A stretch of 42,306 bases of DNA from Thermoanaerobaculia bacterium. GTDB taxonomy: Bacteria; Acidobacteriota; Thermoanaerobaculia; UBA5066. Each line of letters begins with the position of its first letter. The stretch's first letter is position 1. The notes under the pieces are model-generated. The model saw only the letters and a list, made by a program, of their open reading frames with translations, did no database searches and was not told the DNA's origin. Below, piece after piece: positions 1 through 8,414 of the stretch. The stretch spans positions 1 through 42,306 of the forward strand of contig JAJVIN010000058.1 of assembly GCA_022071945.1 (NCBI GenBank). The letters run 5' to 3'. Both the position numbers and the translations under genes were made by a program.

Positions 1-190
1 GTCTCGCAGATCGCCAACTCAGGGTCCTCTTCGCCATGCTCGCGACGGGGACCCCTTATCAACCCAGAATTCCCATCTCCAATGCCACCTGACGCCCTTG
101 ACAAAGGGTGGGGAGTCCTCTCCCCGCAGCGGCGGGGCGAGGGCAGGGAAGAAGTAGGATCGGCTCATCTCGAGAGCTACTTGGAATAAG

Positions 191-3100
191 CTAAGGATGC
201 TTGAGCGATGTGTTGTCCGCCCCCCCGTTGTAGGTCCCGGCGCTCTTCTTGAAGGAGACCACCTGGCCTGACTTCGTCTGACGGAACGAGACCGTGTACT
301 CGAAATCGGTCAGACCCGCGAAGAAGATCAGGTACGGGCGATCCGCTCCCCAGTCCAAGACCTTGACGAAGACCTCGGGGTTACCAGGATCCGAGAAGTA
401 GAAGAACCCGAACTGGTCGCCCTGAGGCAAGGCCAGGGCGGTTCCCGAGGCGCCGCTGTACTGGTTCCGGTAGCTCACCGTCACCGCGACGGTTCCCCGG
501 GAAAGGAGAAGCTCGGCCCCGAGTGGACCCGGCTCCCCGGCGTCCGCGGGATCTCGCTGGGCTTCCGGTAGCGGCCAGAAGGCGATGTTCTCCGAACCGC
601 CCGCCGATTTGAGAAGGGAGGGCGGAAGCGGCGCGACCTCTTCGCTCACTCCATCCCAGAGGCCGCCGTCCATGCTGACGTGCGGAAGGGAGGTGTTGTC
701 ACCCCAGCCGTTGAGCGAGCCCGCGGGTTTCGTGAACGTGACGGACTTGCCCGTCTCGAGGTTCGCGTAAGTGACGCGGTATTCGAAATCGGTCAGCCCG
801 GCGTAAAAGAGGAGGTAGGGACTCGTCGAGCCGAAGTCCAGCACCTTGACGAAGACCTCGGGATTTCCGGGATCCGAGAAGTAGAAATAGCCGAACCCAT
901 CGCCCTGGGGGATTGTCAGGGCATCACCCGTCTGTCCGCTGTACTGATTGCGGTACCAGACCGTGACCTTGACGCGGCCCTTCGAGAGCAGCATGGCCTT
1001 GGAGGATCCGAAGGAGAGTGAAGGGGAATCAACGCTGTAGGCGCCGGAGCGGTCGAACGCCGCGACGGTGAAACGGTACGGACGGTTCGCGTCGAGTCCG
1101 GAGAGGGTCTTGCTGGTGGTCGATAGAACAGTGGTCTCGTTTCGGAACCCGGCTTCCGCGACCTCGTCCGTATATCGGACAAGGTATCCCACTGCCGAGG
1201 GAGAGGGATCCCACGAGAGCCGGACGGTCCCTCCGTCTCGAGTTCCATGCAGGTTAGACGGAGCCGCAAGGGAAGAGACGCCGCCCACGCGAATCGGCGA
1301 AGGGTACGAGACAAAGCTGCTCGGATTGACGCCATCGTCCGTGCGCGCGCCGAGATAGTAGTCTCCGGCAGGGAATCCAGTCGTGTCCCACGTTCCACCA
1401 ACGGACCCCGAGGCCGCCGTCTGTGGGGGCACGACGACGAGGCCGCCCCACTCGCCCTTCCTGCGCGAAACGAAGAAAGATGTCGAGGTGGCGGCCGAGG
1501 CGGGGGTGACGCGCGCGGTGAAGGTGGCCCAGCGGCCGTCGAACTGGACGTGGGAGAAGGCCGTCACAGGTGGTGCCTGGGGAACGAGGGCGTAGAGGTC
1601 GACTTCTCCGGACGACAGGTTCGAGGACGAAAGGGTCCAGTTGCCGGCCTCGGCTCCGGGAACGACGAACATTGCCTGCGATGCATTGCCGAAGTAGCGC
1701 GTGTTGGGATAGTCGGACGGGTTCGCCGGCGTGATCTGCTTTCCCGACGGGGTCGTCAGAGTGATCGCCGGGGCCGGCTTTCCTGGCCTGGAAACCGCAC
1801 TGAAAACCACCCCCGAAGGCGCAGGAAGGTTGATTCGCTGTTCGACGGAGTGTGGACCGGACTCTCGCCACGGCTTGAAGACCTGGTACATGTCGATGAG
1901 GTTCCAGCCGATCTTGAGGTGAACGGCCTCGTCCCAGTAGCCGACTTCCTGGGCGATCGTGATACCGAGGACGCTGCCCGAACGCTTGAAGGACGCGATC
2001 CAGCTGCCGTTTCCACCCTTTCCCACCCAGACCGAGGTCTCCGATGCGGCCAGGTCGTACGGTAAGGGCCCGAATCCGGATTCGAGCAGGAACCTCAGGC
2101 TCTGACAGAAGCCATCAAAAGTCCCACACTGGATACTGGGAATCCTCAGGCCGGCGTAGAGGCGCCCGGAGAACTCGGGGCGAGACGGGTCCAAGAGCAC
2201 GGATACGCTCCCGTGAAGGAGGCCGAACAGGTCGATGACACCATCGAGCGAGAAGGACTGATGGCCGGCGGAAAGATCAAGCTTTGCCTCCAGGCTGCCG
2301 ATCTCCTGCCCCAGCAGCATTCCCCGTCCTCCGTGGAATGTGACGGGCCCGGCCAGATCGATTGTGAGCCCAACTTCCTGCAACTCCAGAATGGGAAGGG
2401 TGGACGCCCCGAGCCGGATCTTGCCGCACGGAACGCAGGCCAGATCCGCAGCCCCGAAGATGGTCAGCTTCGATGGTTCACTGATGTTGCTGACCTCGAA
2501 GGTGAGCCCACTCAGCTCGAAGTAGTACGGAGGGATCTTCAGGCTCGTGGGAAAGCCGAGCTTGGCGCGATCGATCGCGCCGTTCCGGAGTCCGAGGCCA
2601 ACCTTGAGGAAATCGATGTCGTTGATTTTGCCGAAGCGGATGTCGGCATCGACGGAGAGCTTGTTCTCCCCAGGCTCGTATCCGAAACGCACATCGCCGA
2701 ACGACAGAATCGATTGCAGGAACGAGTTCTCGGGTCCGAACGTTCCCTGGACGCTCTTGAGCTCGAGAAAGGGCGCCTCGGGCCGGGCGAGGACTCCCAG
2801 ACTGATCTTGGCCAGAGAGAAGTTGCTGGGACCGATGGAAACGAGGCTGTCGAAAAGGACTCCGTCGCAACGGGGCTTGATCGTGCCATCGCCGCCGCCG
2901 GTGAGGACCATTCCGCCCAGGGTCAGGGAATAGGCGCCCGGAATCGGCGCGGGCCTCAGTCCATTGCCGTACGCGCAGCCGTCGGCTCCGGCACCGCTGA
3001 CGTCGAACTTCAGCCCCGATACGGTCGCGGCGTCCAGGATGACCGGACCCGTCGGTCCAGAGTCTCGAGACACACGGAGTGCGCCTGTGCCGCTGAACAC

Positions 3101-5275
3101 ACCGCTGCTTTCGAATTGGCGGACGAACTTCGCATCGCCGTCCATCCAGAGGATCTTGTTGAAGTTGACGCGCCCCTTCAGGGTGAATGTGTTCATGGGG
3201 CTCTCGACCACCGAGTCCGCGCACAGTTTGAGTCCGCCCGTGTTGACGCACGACTCGGATGCAGTCACGACGATCGTGCCGCTCTTCTCGCAAGTTGGGG
3301 CTCCCGGTGCGTTCACGGTCAATCTCCATCCGTAGGTCCCGGGAGCGGAGTAGGTCTTGGTACCCGAAGCGGACGCCTGGTTTCCGCCGTCCCCGAAGGA
3401 CCAGCTGAAGGCCGCTGCTCCGCTGGCACAGTTGCTGCGAGCCTCCGTGGCCGAGAAGGAAATGGGGGTGCCAGCCGGCGCGGTCGACGGCATGTTCGCC
3501 GTGCATGTGAGAGTGCACGCCGCCGCGGCCGAGAAGGGGTAGCTCGAGAGGTTGTTGCTCTCGTTGGATTCCACGACGGCCGAGGTGTCGTCTATCTCGA
3601 TCCGGAAGGCGTGCGGCCCAGGCGTGAGAATCCAGGCTTCTGTTGTGCGGAGCGGAAGGGTCGCGCCAGGAGCTTGGGGAACGCCCACCGTGGCTGCTTG
3701 ATAGGCCTGCCCGTCCTTGTAGGCCGTGACGTGCACGGTACTCACCGGAACAGACCCCGCCCCGCGGTTGGCGAGCGTCATGTCGAAATAGACCGCCTGG
3801 CCGGCCTGCGGAGAGCTCACGTTGGCGCCGCTCGCATCGACCATCCGCAGGTTCTCGATCGTGAGGTCGGGCAGGGCCGGAGCCCCGACCGTGAAGTCGA
3901 AGCTCACGACGTTGTTGGCGTCGCTCGACTCCGGCAGGAGATTCGTGTCGTCGACGAAGACCCGGAAGTTGTGAGCGCCAGCCGTCAGGATCCAGGGCTC
4001 GGTCGTCCGCTGTTCCTTCACCGCCCCTGGCTGGATGGGAATCGAGAGGAATCCGGAGTCATAGAGCTGGCCATCCCTGTAGGCCGAAAGATGAACGGAA
4101 CTGACTGTGGCGGCGGCGGTTCCCCGGTTCGCCAGAGTCCAGAGGAATCGAACGTCCTGTCCCGGTTGCGGAGACGTGATCGGAACCAGGCTCGCATCCG
4201 TCATCCGGAGGTTCTCCACCACAAGGTCCGCAAGTGCACCGGCCGTCGCTTCACCAAGTGTCCACGTGTCCGACAGGGTGCTTCCGCTCGACGTGGTGCC
4301 TCCGAAGAGGACGGTGACTCTATTCACCTGGTCGTGGGCCATCGCGTGATAGCGGCGAGCCGCCGGGCTTCCTGACGGATAGATCTGCTTCCACGACATC
4401 CCATCGAACGCCCATGTGTCGCCGAGGACGCCGGAGCTGTTGTTGCCTCCGAACAGAATGGTCTGCATCCGTGCGTCATCGCGTGCGGCTGAGGCATTCG
4501 CCCGATTCGTCGGGACTCCTCCGACCCACTTCTCCCAGTACCCTCCCTCGACGATCCAGTGTCCATCGAGGAGCCCCGACGGGCCTCCTCCCCCGATGGC
4601 GGCCGCATGGTCGGAAGGGGTCAGCGCATACGCAACGCCGGCACGAGCCGGGAGCTTGTAGGAGGATCGCGTCAGGTTTTGCCAGTTCGAGCCGTTCCAG
4701 TACCAAACGTCGTCGAAGTACTGGGCAGCGGAGTTCACGCCGCCATAGAGAGCGACTCCCTTCGTCGAGGTAAGCCCATCGAAGGCCATTCCATGTCCGA
4801 AGCGCGCCTGCGGCTTGGTGGAAGGCGACATCTGGATCCAGTTCGATCCGTTCCAGACCCAAGTGTCGTCCAGAGCCCACATTCCGTTGCCGCCGCCGAA
4901 CATCACGATGTTCTGTTGCCGAGGATCCCACGCCATCGCATGCAGATATCGGGCAGGTGGTGGGGTCAGAGGAGCAGCCTGACTCCACGTCGTTCCATTC
5001 CAGGTCCAAGTGTCGCCCAAGATCTCGCCGGAGCTGTTCGCTCCCCCGAAAAGTACGACCTGCCTCCGGACGGGGTCGTAGGCCATGGTGTGCCCGTATC
5101 GAGCACTCGGGGCGTATGCCGGAGACTTCGCCGTCCACTGCCATTCGATTGCCGCAGCCGAGTGTGTCCAGATTGAAAAGATCAGCAAAGCCGCCAACGG
5201 GATCAGCCGTCTTCCTCGCCATTCCGCGAAACCTTCAAGGGCCCGGGAGAGGGAACGACTTCCAGTATCGATCAT
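191..5275 (-). CDS. Secreted kelch/CARDB/PKD/FN3 multidomain protein
   Basis: A 1694-residue exported protein of unknown function, probably extracellular or surface-attached. The N-terminus has a basic region (GRR, residues 21-23), a hydrophobic core (about 24-37) and a likely cleavage after SAAA (about 39-42). About six kelch repeats follow (about 55-345, each with an ARxxHxMAxD start, a FGG core and a DTWxWNGxxW end). Next are two CARDB-type adhesion modules (about 348-465 and 466-582) and a PKD-like domain (about 585-672, WSFGDG). A long beta-rich middle (about 680-1050) is unrecognised. Near the C-terminus are a fibronectin type III domain (about 1335-1418) and two copies of a 100-residue domain (about 1428-1532 and 1587-1694). 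The ATG at 5275 is preceded by AAGAAGG at 6-nt spacing. Kelch and CARDB modules usually mediate binding, so an adhesin-like role is inferred; no catalytic motif is visible. It is divergent from the radical SAM genes. Confidence 0.85.
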   Translation of the reverse strand: MIDTGSRSLSRALEGFAEWRGRRLIPLAALLIFSIWTHSAAAIEWQWTAKSPAYAPSARYGHTMAYDPVRRQVVLFGGANSSGEILGDTWTWNGTTWSQAAPLTPPPARYLHAMAWDPRQQNIVMFGGGNGMWALDDTWVWNGSNWIQMSPSTKPQARFGHGMAFDGLTSTKGVALYGGVNSAAQYFDDVWYWNGSNWQNLTRSSYKLPARAGVAYALTPSDHAAAIGGGGPSGLLDGHWIVEGGYWEKWVGGVPTNRANASAARDDARMQTILFGGNNSSGVLGDTWAFDGMSWKQIYPSGSPAARRYHAMAHDQVNRVTVLFGGTTSSGSTLSDTWTLGEATAGALADLVVENLRMTDASLVPITSPQPGQDVRFLWTLANRGTAAATVSSVHLSAYRDGQLYDSGFLSIPIQPGAVKEQRTTEPWILTAGAHNFRVFVDDTNLLPESSDANNVVSFDFTVGAPALPDLTIENLRMVDASGANVSSPQAGQAVYFDMTLANRGAGSVPVSTVHVTAYKDGQAYQAATVGVPQAPGATLPLRTTEAWILTPGPHAFRIEIDDTSAVVESNESNNLSSYPFSAAAACTLTCTANMPSTAPAGTPISFSATEARSNCASGAAAFSWSFGDGGNQASASGTKTYSAPGTYGWRLTVNAPGAPTCEKSGTIVVTASESCVNTGGLKLCADSVVESPMNTFTLKGRVNFNKILWMDGDAKFVRQFESSGVFSGTGALRVSRDSGPTGPVILDAATVSGLKFDVSGAGADGCAYGNGLRPAPIPGAYSLTLGGMVLTGGGDGTIKPRCDGVLFDSLVSIGPSNFSLAKISLGVLARPEAPFLELKSVQGTFGPENSFLQSILSFGDVRFGYEPGENKLSVDADIRFGKINDIDFLKVGLGLRNGAIDRAKLGFPTSLKIPPYYFELSGLTFEVSNISEPSKLTIFGAADLACVPCGKIRLGASTLPILELQEVGLTIDLAGPVTFHGGRGMLLGQEIGSLEAKLDLSAGHQSFSLDGVIDLFGLLHGSVSVLLDPSRPEFSGRLYAGLRIPSIQCGTFDGFCQSLRFLLESGFGPLPYDLAASETSVWVGKGGNGSWIASFKRSGSVLGITIAQEVGYWDEAVHLKIGWNLIDMYQVFKPWRESGPHSVEQRINLPAPSGVVFSAVSRPGKPAPAITLTTPSGKQITPANPSDYPNTRYFGNASQAMFVVPGAEAGNWTLSSSNLSSGEVDLYALVPQAPPVTAFSHVQFDGRWATFTARVTPASAATSTSFFVSRRKGEWGGLVVVPPQTAASGSVGGTWDTTGFPAGDYYLGARTDDGVNPSSFVSYPSPIRVGGVSSLAAPSNLHGTRDGGTVRLSWDPSPSAVGYLVRYTDEVAEAGFRNETTVLSTTSKTLSGLDANRPYRFTVAAFDRSGAYSVDSPSLSFGSSKAMLLSKGRVKVTVWYRNQYSGQTGDALTIPQGDGFGYFYFSDPGNPEVFVKVLDFGSTSPYLLFYAGLTDFEYRVTYANLETGKSVTFTKPAGSLNGWGDNTSLPHVSMDGGLWDGVSEEVAPLPPSLLKSAGGSENIAFWPLPEAQRDPADAGEPGPLGAELLLSRGTVAVTVSYRNQYSGASGTALALPQGDQFGFFYFSDPGNPEVFVKVLDWGADRPYLIFFAGLTDFEYTVSFRQTKSGQVVSFKKSAGTYNGGADNTSLKHP
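194..517 (-). repeat. C-terminal domain repeat, copy 2 (distal)
   Basis: This encodes the second copy of the C-terminal domain of the kelch/CARDB protein (residues about 1587-1694). It shares with copy 1 the pattern LLSxGxVxVTVxYRNQYSG, a GFxYFSDPGNPEVFVKVLD core, an FxAGLTDFEY segment and an ending in DNTSL. DNA identity is also high in the core (the stretch reading accttgacgaagacctcgg is identical in both), pointing to a tandem intragenic duplication. Confidence 0.85.
680..994 (-). repeat. C-terminal domain repeat, copy 1 (proximal)
   Basis: First copy of the roughly 100-residue C-terminal domain (residues about 1428-1532). It is separated from copy 2 by a linker of about 55 residues rich in proline, acidic residues and alanine. 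I associate this domain type with the ends of large secreted proteins in Acidobacteriota; its function is not known to me. Confidence 0.85.
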
Positions 5276-5577
5276 CGCCGCCTTCTTTCAGGCCGGATGC
5301 GTGGGATCCGGCCGCCAGAGATCCTCTGGAGCTCCACCAGGCCGCGAGTTCCGAGGCGCTGGTACCTCGCAACCACGGGAGAACGTCATCTTAGCGTGGG
5401 ATCCTTGTGGAAGGCACTGCGGACACGCCGAGGCGGGAACTCGGATGGCGCTTGGCCGCGGCGCGGCGCCCGCCCCGGCCGCTCCTCCCTCGCCAGCCCC
5501 CGGGGGCGGCAGCGGCGTTAGCGGCAGCGGCGTTAGCGGCAGCGGCGTTAGCGGCAGCGGCGTTATCCTTCCGCGCG
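5276..5577. other. Divergent intergenic region with tandem repeat
   Basis: About 300 bases separate the start of the minus-strand kelch protein from the likely GTG start of the first radical SAM gene. The region should hold promoters for both directions, but I could not identify convincing -35/-10 pairs. Its only clear structure is a 15-bp tandem repeat near the right end. The radical SAM reading frame stays open upstream through this region, but that stretch encodes Arg/Pro/Ala-rich low-complexity sequence with no family resemblance. Confidence 0.5.
5506..5565. repeat. Four perfect 15-bp tandem repeats
   Basis: The unit gcggcagcggcgtta occurs four times head to tail without a mismatch, ending 12 bases before the likely GTG start at 5578. 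Read in the downstream frame it would encode LAAAA-type pentapeptides. It is more likely an untranslated minisatellite in the 5' leader that may vary in copy number by slippage. Confidence 0.9.
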
Positions 5578-6933
5578 GTGAGTCATCAGAGCACAGAGCC
5601 GCCGGGGATCCCGTCGGGACCGAGAATCCTCTTGATCTCGCCGCGTGGCCCTCTCTACCGCCACCGGACCGGGATCTGGAAGAAGTCCCTCCGCTATGCG
5701 CCGTTGACGCTGACGACCCTGGCGTCCCTCGTCCCGCCGGAGCTCGGGGCCACCGTCGAGATCGTCGACGAGGGGATATCGGATATCACTCCGGACACAA
5801 AGGCCGATCTCGTCGGGATCAGCGCCATCACGGGTACGGCGCCGCGCTCGTACGAGCTCGCCGCCGAATTCAGGAGGCGCGGCCTCCCGGTCGTCCTCGG
5901 CGGGGTCCACCCGACCCTCCTGCCCGATGAGGCCGCCCGGCATGCGGATTCCGTCGTCACGGGATACGCCGAGGAGTCCTGGCCCGAGCTCCTGCGCGAC
6001 TTCGTGAAGGGCCGGATGAAGGCGCGCTACGACCAGAGTCCCGCGCTGACGCTCTCGGGCCTGCCGTTTCCCCGACGCGAGCTCCTTTCGCGGAAGCACT
6101 TCACGGTCTTCCACACGATCGAGACGACCCGGGGCTGCATCCATCACTGTGAGTTCTGCGTCGTCCCCACGGCATGGGGGAAGCCTCTTCACAAGCCCGT
6201 GGCCGAGGTCGTCGCCGACATCCGCCAGATGGGAGCCAAGAAACTCCTGTTCCTCGATCTCAACCTGATTTCCAGCTTCGACTACGCAAGAGAGCTCTTC
6301 ACGGCCCTCATCCCTCTGAAGGTGAGGTGGGGCGGGCTTTCGACGACCCTCATTGCCTCGGATGAAAGCCTCCTCGACCTGGCCGCCCGAAGCGGCTGCC
6401 GAGGTCTCCTGCTCGGGTTCGAGTCGCTGCGGGGAGACTCGCTGAAAGAGACGGGGAAGCCCTTCAACCTGAGGCGGGAGTACCGCGAGGTCGTCAGGAA
6501 GATCCACGACCGGGGCATTGCCATCCAGGGCTGCTTTGCCTTCGGGTTCGACCACGACGACTCCGGGGTTTTCGCCGAGACCGCCGAGTTCGCCATCGAG
6601 GCCGGCATCGACCTGCCGCGCTTCGCCGTCCTGACCCCGTTTCCCGCGACACCCCTCTTCCGGCGGCTCGATGGCGAGGGCCGGATCCTCACGACGGACT
6701 GGACTCTCTACGACGGCCAGCACGTCGTTTTCGAGCCCGCCCGGATGTCGGTTTCCGAGCTCCAGCTCGGGATCGAGAGGGCCTGGAAGACGGCCTACAG
6801 CTATCGTGGCGTGGCGCGCCGGCTGCTCTCGTCGAGGGTCCAGCTCCCGCTCTCGTTCGCCGCCAATCTCGGCTACCGCTTCTACGCCCACAACCTCTCG
6901 CGCTTCTACACCTGCCGCGAAGCGCTCGTGTGA
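5578..6933 (+). CDS. B12-binding radical SAM protein, copy A
   Basis: A 451-residue radical SAM enzyme with an N-terminal cobalamin-binding-type Rossmann region, substrate unknown. The start is placed at GTG 5578 because the recognisable family sequence (ILLISPRGPLYR) begins about 15 residues later, whereas the upstream open frame is low complexity. The N-terminal region (about 15-140) has the B12-binding fold pattern (VDEGISDI, DLVGISAITG, PVVLGGVHPTLLPDEA). No DxHxxG cobalamin ligand motif is seen, as in many members of this group. The iron-sulfur motif CX3CX2C is at C187, C191 and C194 (GCIHHCEFC). Later radical SAM barrel signatures are present (LLLGFESL, FAFGFDHDD, TPFPATPLFRRL). It is followed by a clearly related paralogue after one base, so the two are surely co-transcribed. 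The reaction could be methylation or another radical rearrangement. Confidence 0.85.
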   Translation: MSHQSTEPPGIPSGPRILLISPRGPLYRHRTGIWKKSLRYAPLTLTTLASLVPPELGATVEIVDEGISDITPDTKADLVGISAITGTAPRSYELAAEFRRRGLPVVLGGVHPTLLPDEAARHADSVVTGYAEESWPELLRDFVKGRMKARYDQSPALTLSGLPFPRRELLSRKHFTVFHTIETTRGCIHHCEFCVVPTAWGKPLHKPVAEVVADIRQMGAKKLLFLDLNLISSFDYARELFTALIPLKVRWGGLSTTLIASDESLLDLAARSGCRGLLLGFESLRGDSLKETGKPFNLRREYREVVRKIHDRGIAIQGCFAFGFDHDDSGVFAETAEFAIEAGIDLPRFAVLTPFPATPLFRRLDGEGRILTTDWTLYDGQHVVFEPARMSVSELQLGIERAWKTAYSYRGVARRLLSSRVQLPLSFAANLGYRFYAHNLSRFYTCREALV

Positions 6934-6934
6934 C

Positions 6935-8332
6935 GTGAGGCTCACCCTCGTCCATCCCTGCATCGGCAGGAAGCGTGGCCAGCCGTACATCAAGAGCTGG
7001 CAGATGGAGCCGCTGGCGCCCGCCCTCATCGCGGCCCTCACTCCCGGGGATGTCGAGGTGCGCTTCCACGACGACCGCATGGAGGAAGTCCCGTTCGACG
7101 AGCCTTCGGACCTCGTGGCGATCAGCGTCGAGACCTACACCGCCCGCCGCTCGTACGAGATCGCCACCGAGTACCGCAGGCGCGGCGTTCCCGTCGTGAT
7201 GGGAGGCTTTCATCCGACTCTCGTTCCCGGTGAGGCCGCGGTCTTCGCCGATGCGGTCGTCGTGGGAGAGGCGGAGGCCGTGTGGCCCGAGCTGATCGAC
7301 GACTTTCGATCCGGCTCCCTGAAGGAGCTGTACAGAAGCCCCGCCCGGCCCGTCCTCTCGGATAGCCGGCCCGACCGCCGCATCTTTCGGGACAAGCGCT
7401 ACCTTCCGATCGGACTCGTCGAGGCCGGACGGGGCTGCCACTTCCGGTGCGAGTTCTGCGCGGTCCAGTCCTTCTTCGGCAGCACGCAGAACCGGCGGGA
7501 TGTCGACTCGCTCCTTTCCGAGATCCGCTCCCTTCCTCAGCGGCTCCTCTTCTTCGTGGACGACAACATCACGTCGAACATGGACGAGGCCAAGGAGTTC
7601 TTTCGCGCCCTGATCCCGCTCGGGCGAAAGTGGGTGAGTCAGGCAAGCATCAACGCGGCGCACGACGAGGAATTCCTTGACTTGATCAAGCGAAGCGGCT
7701 GCCAGGGGCTTCTGATCGGGTTCGAGTCCCTCGATCCCGAGACCCTGCGCCGCATGCACAAGGGATTCAACACAATGGCCGGCGGCTACGAGCGGGCCCT
7801 CTCGAACCTGCGGAGGTTCAGGATCCCGCTCTATGCGACCTTTCTTTTCGGTAACGACGAGGACACCCATTCAACTTTCCGGGATGTCCTGGAATTCTGC
7901 GAGGAGAGCCGCTTTTTCATCGTCGCGTTCAATCACGTCACCCCGTTTCCCGGTACCCCGCTCTACAAGCGCCTGCAGGATGAGGGCAGGCTCCGGTTCG
8001 AGCGCTGGTGGCTTCATCCGGCCTATCGCTACGGCGACGTCCCGTTTCACCCCCGGCACCTCACCTGCGAAGAGGTCCGGGATGGGTGTCTGAAGCTGCG
8101 CGGCAGTTTCTACCGCTGGGGCGGAATCGCCCGGAGAAGCCTCGACCTCAGGGTCAACGCCCCGACCCCCTTCATGTGGGGAAACTTCTTTCTCATCAAT
8201 ATGATGATCCGGTCGGAGGTGAGGGCGAGGGCCGGGTACCCCCTCGGGGACGAGAGCTTCGTGGGTCCGCTCGCCGCAAGGGCGGGGGATCAAGCCAGCA
8301 TTTCCTCCTCCGTGCTTGAGCAATCGGCATAG
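6935..8332 (+). CDS. B12-binding radical SAM protein, copy B
   Basis: A 465-residue paralogue of the preceding gene. The GTG start at 6935 lies one base after the upstream TGA, implying translational coupling; the open frame continues upstream only as an overlap with copy A. The N-terminal B12-binding-like region has HPCIGRKRGQPY, FHDDRMEEVPFDEP and PVVMGGFHPTLVPGEA. The radical SAM cluster motif is CX3CX2C at C168, C172 and C175 (GCHFRCEFC). It is followed by FFVDDNIT (the usual VDDN motif), LLIGFESLDPETL and the TPFPGTPLYKRL exit-side motif. Copy A has LDLNL where copy B has VDDN, so the two have diverged and probably act on different substrates or at different steps. The HDDR segment near residue 48 is common in this family. 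The substrate cannot be deduced from the neighbours. Confidence 0.87.
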   Translation: MRLTLVHPCIGRKRGQPYIKSWQMEPLAPALIAALTPGDVEVRFHDDRMEEVPFDEPSDLVAISVETYTARRSYEIATEYRRRGVPVVMGGFHPTLVPGEAAVFADAVVVGEAEAVWPELIDDFRSGSLKELYRSPARPVLSDSRPDRRIFRDKRYLPIGLVEAGRGCHFRCEFCAVQSFFGSTQNRRDVDSLLSEIRSLPQRLLFFVDDNITSNMDEAKEFFRALIPLGRKWVSQASINAAHDEEFLDLIKRSGCQGLLIGFESLDPETLRRMHKGFNTMAGGYERALSNLRRFRIPLYATFLFGNDEDTHSTFRDVLEFCEESRFFIVAFNHVTPFPGTPLYKRLQDEGRLRFERWWLHPAYRYGDVPFHPRHLTCEEVRDGCLKLRGSFYRWGGIARRSLDLRVNAPTPFMWGNFFLINMMIRSEVRARAGYPLGDESFVGPLAARAGDQASISSSVLEQSA

Positions 8333-8414
8333 ACTGCCGGTATCTGGCGCATGGGGACGGACCTGTCTCGTGCGGGCCCTCCCGGCTTCGAAAGTGAAAG
8401 GGGGGATGACGCAG

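Noticed and set aside
1-190. Open plus-strand frame from base 1 to a TAA at 187-189, and small inverted repeats (such as 110-115 with 120-125).
   Set aside because: The translated sequence has no recognisable family pattern. The hairpins are short (5-6 bp) and could be a weak terminator for the kelch gene, but not convincingly.
2213-4375. Plus-strand open frame of 720 codons inside the kelch/CARDB gene.
   Set aside because: The minus strand encodes recognisable kelch, CARDB and PKD modules; the plus frame is Arg/Glu/Gly-rich and unrelated to any family I know.
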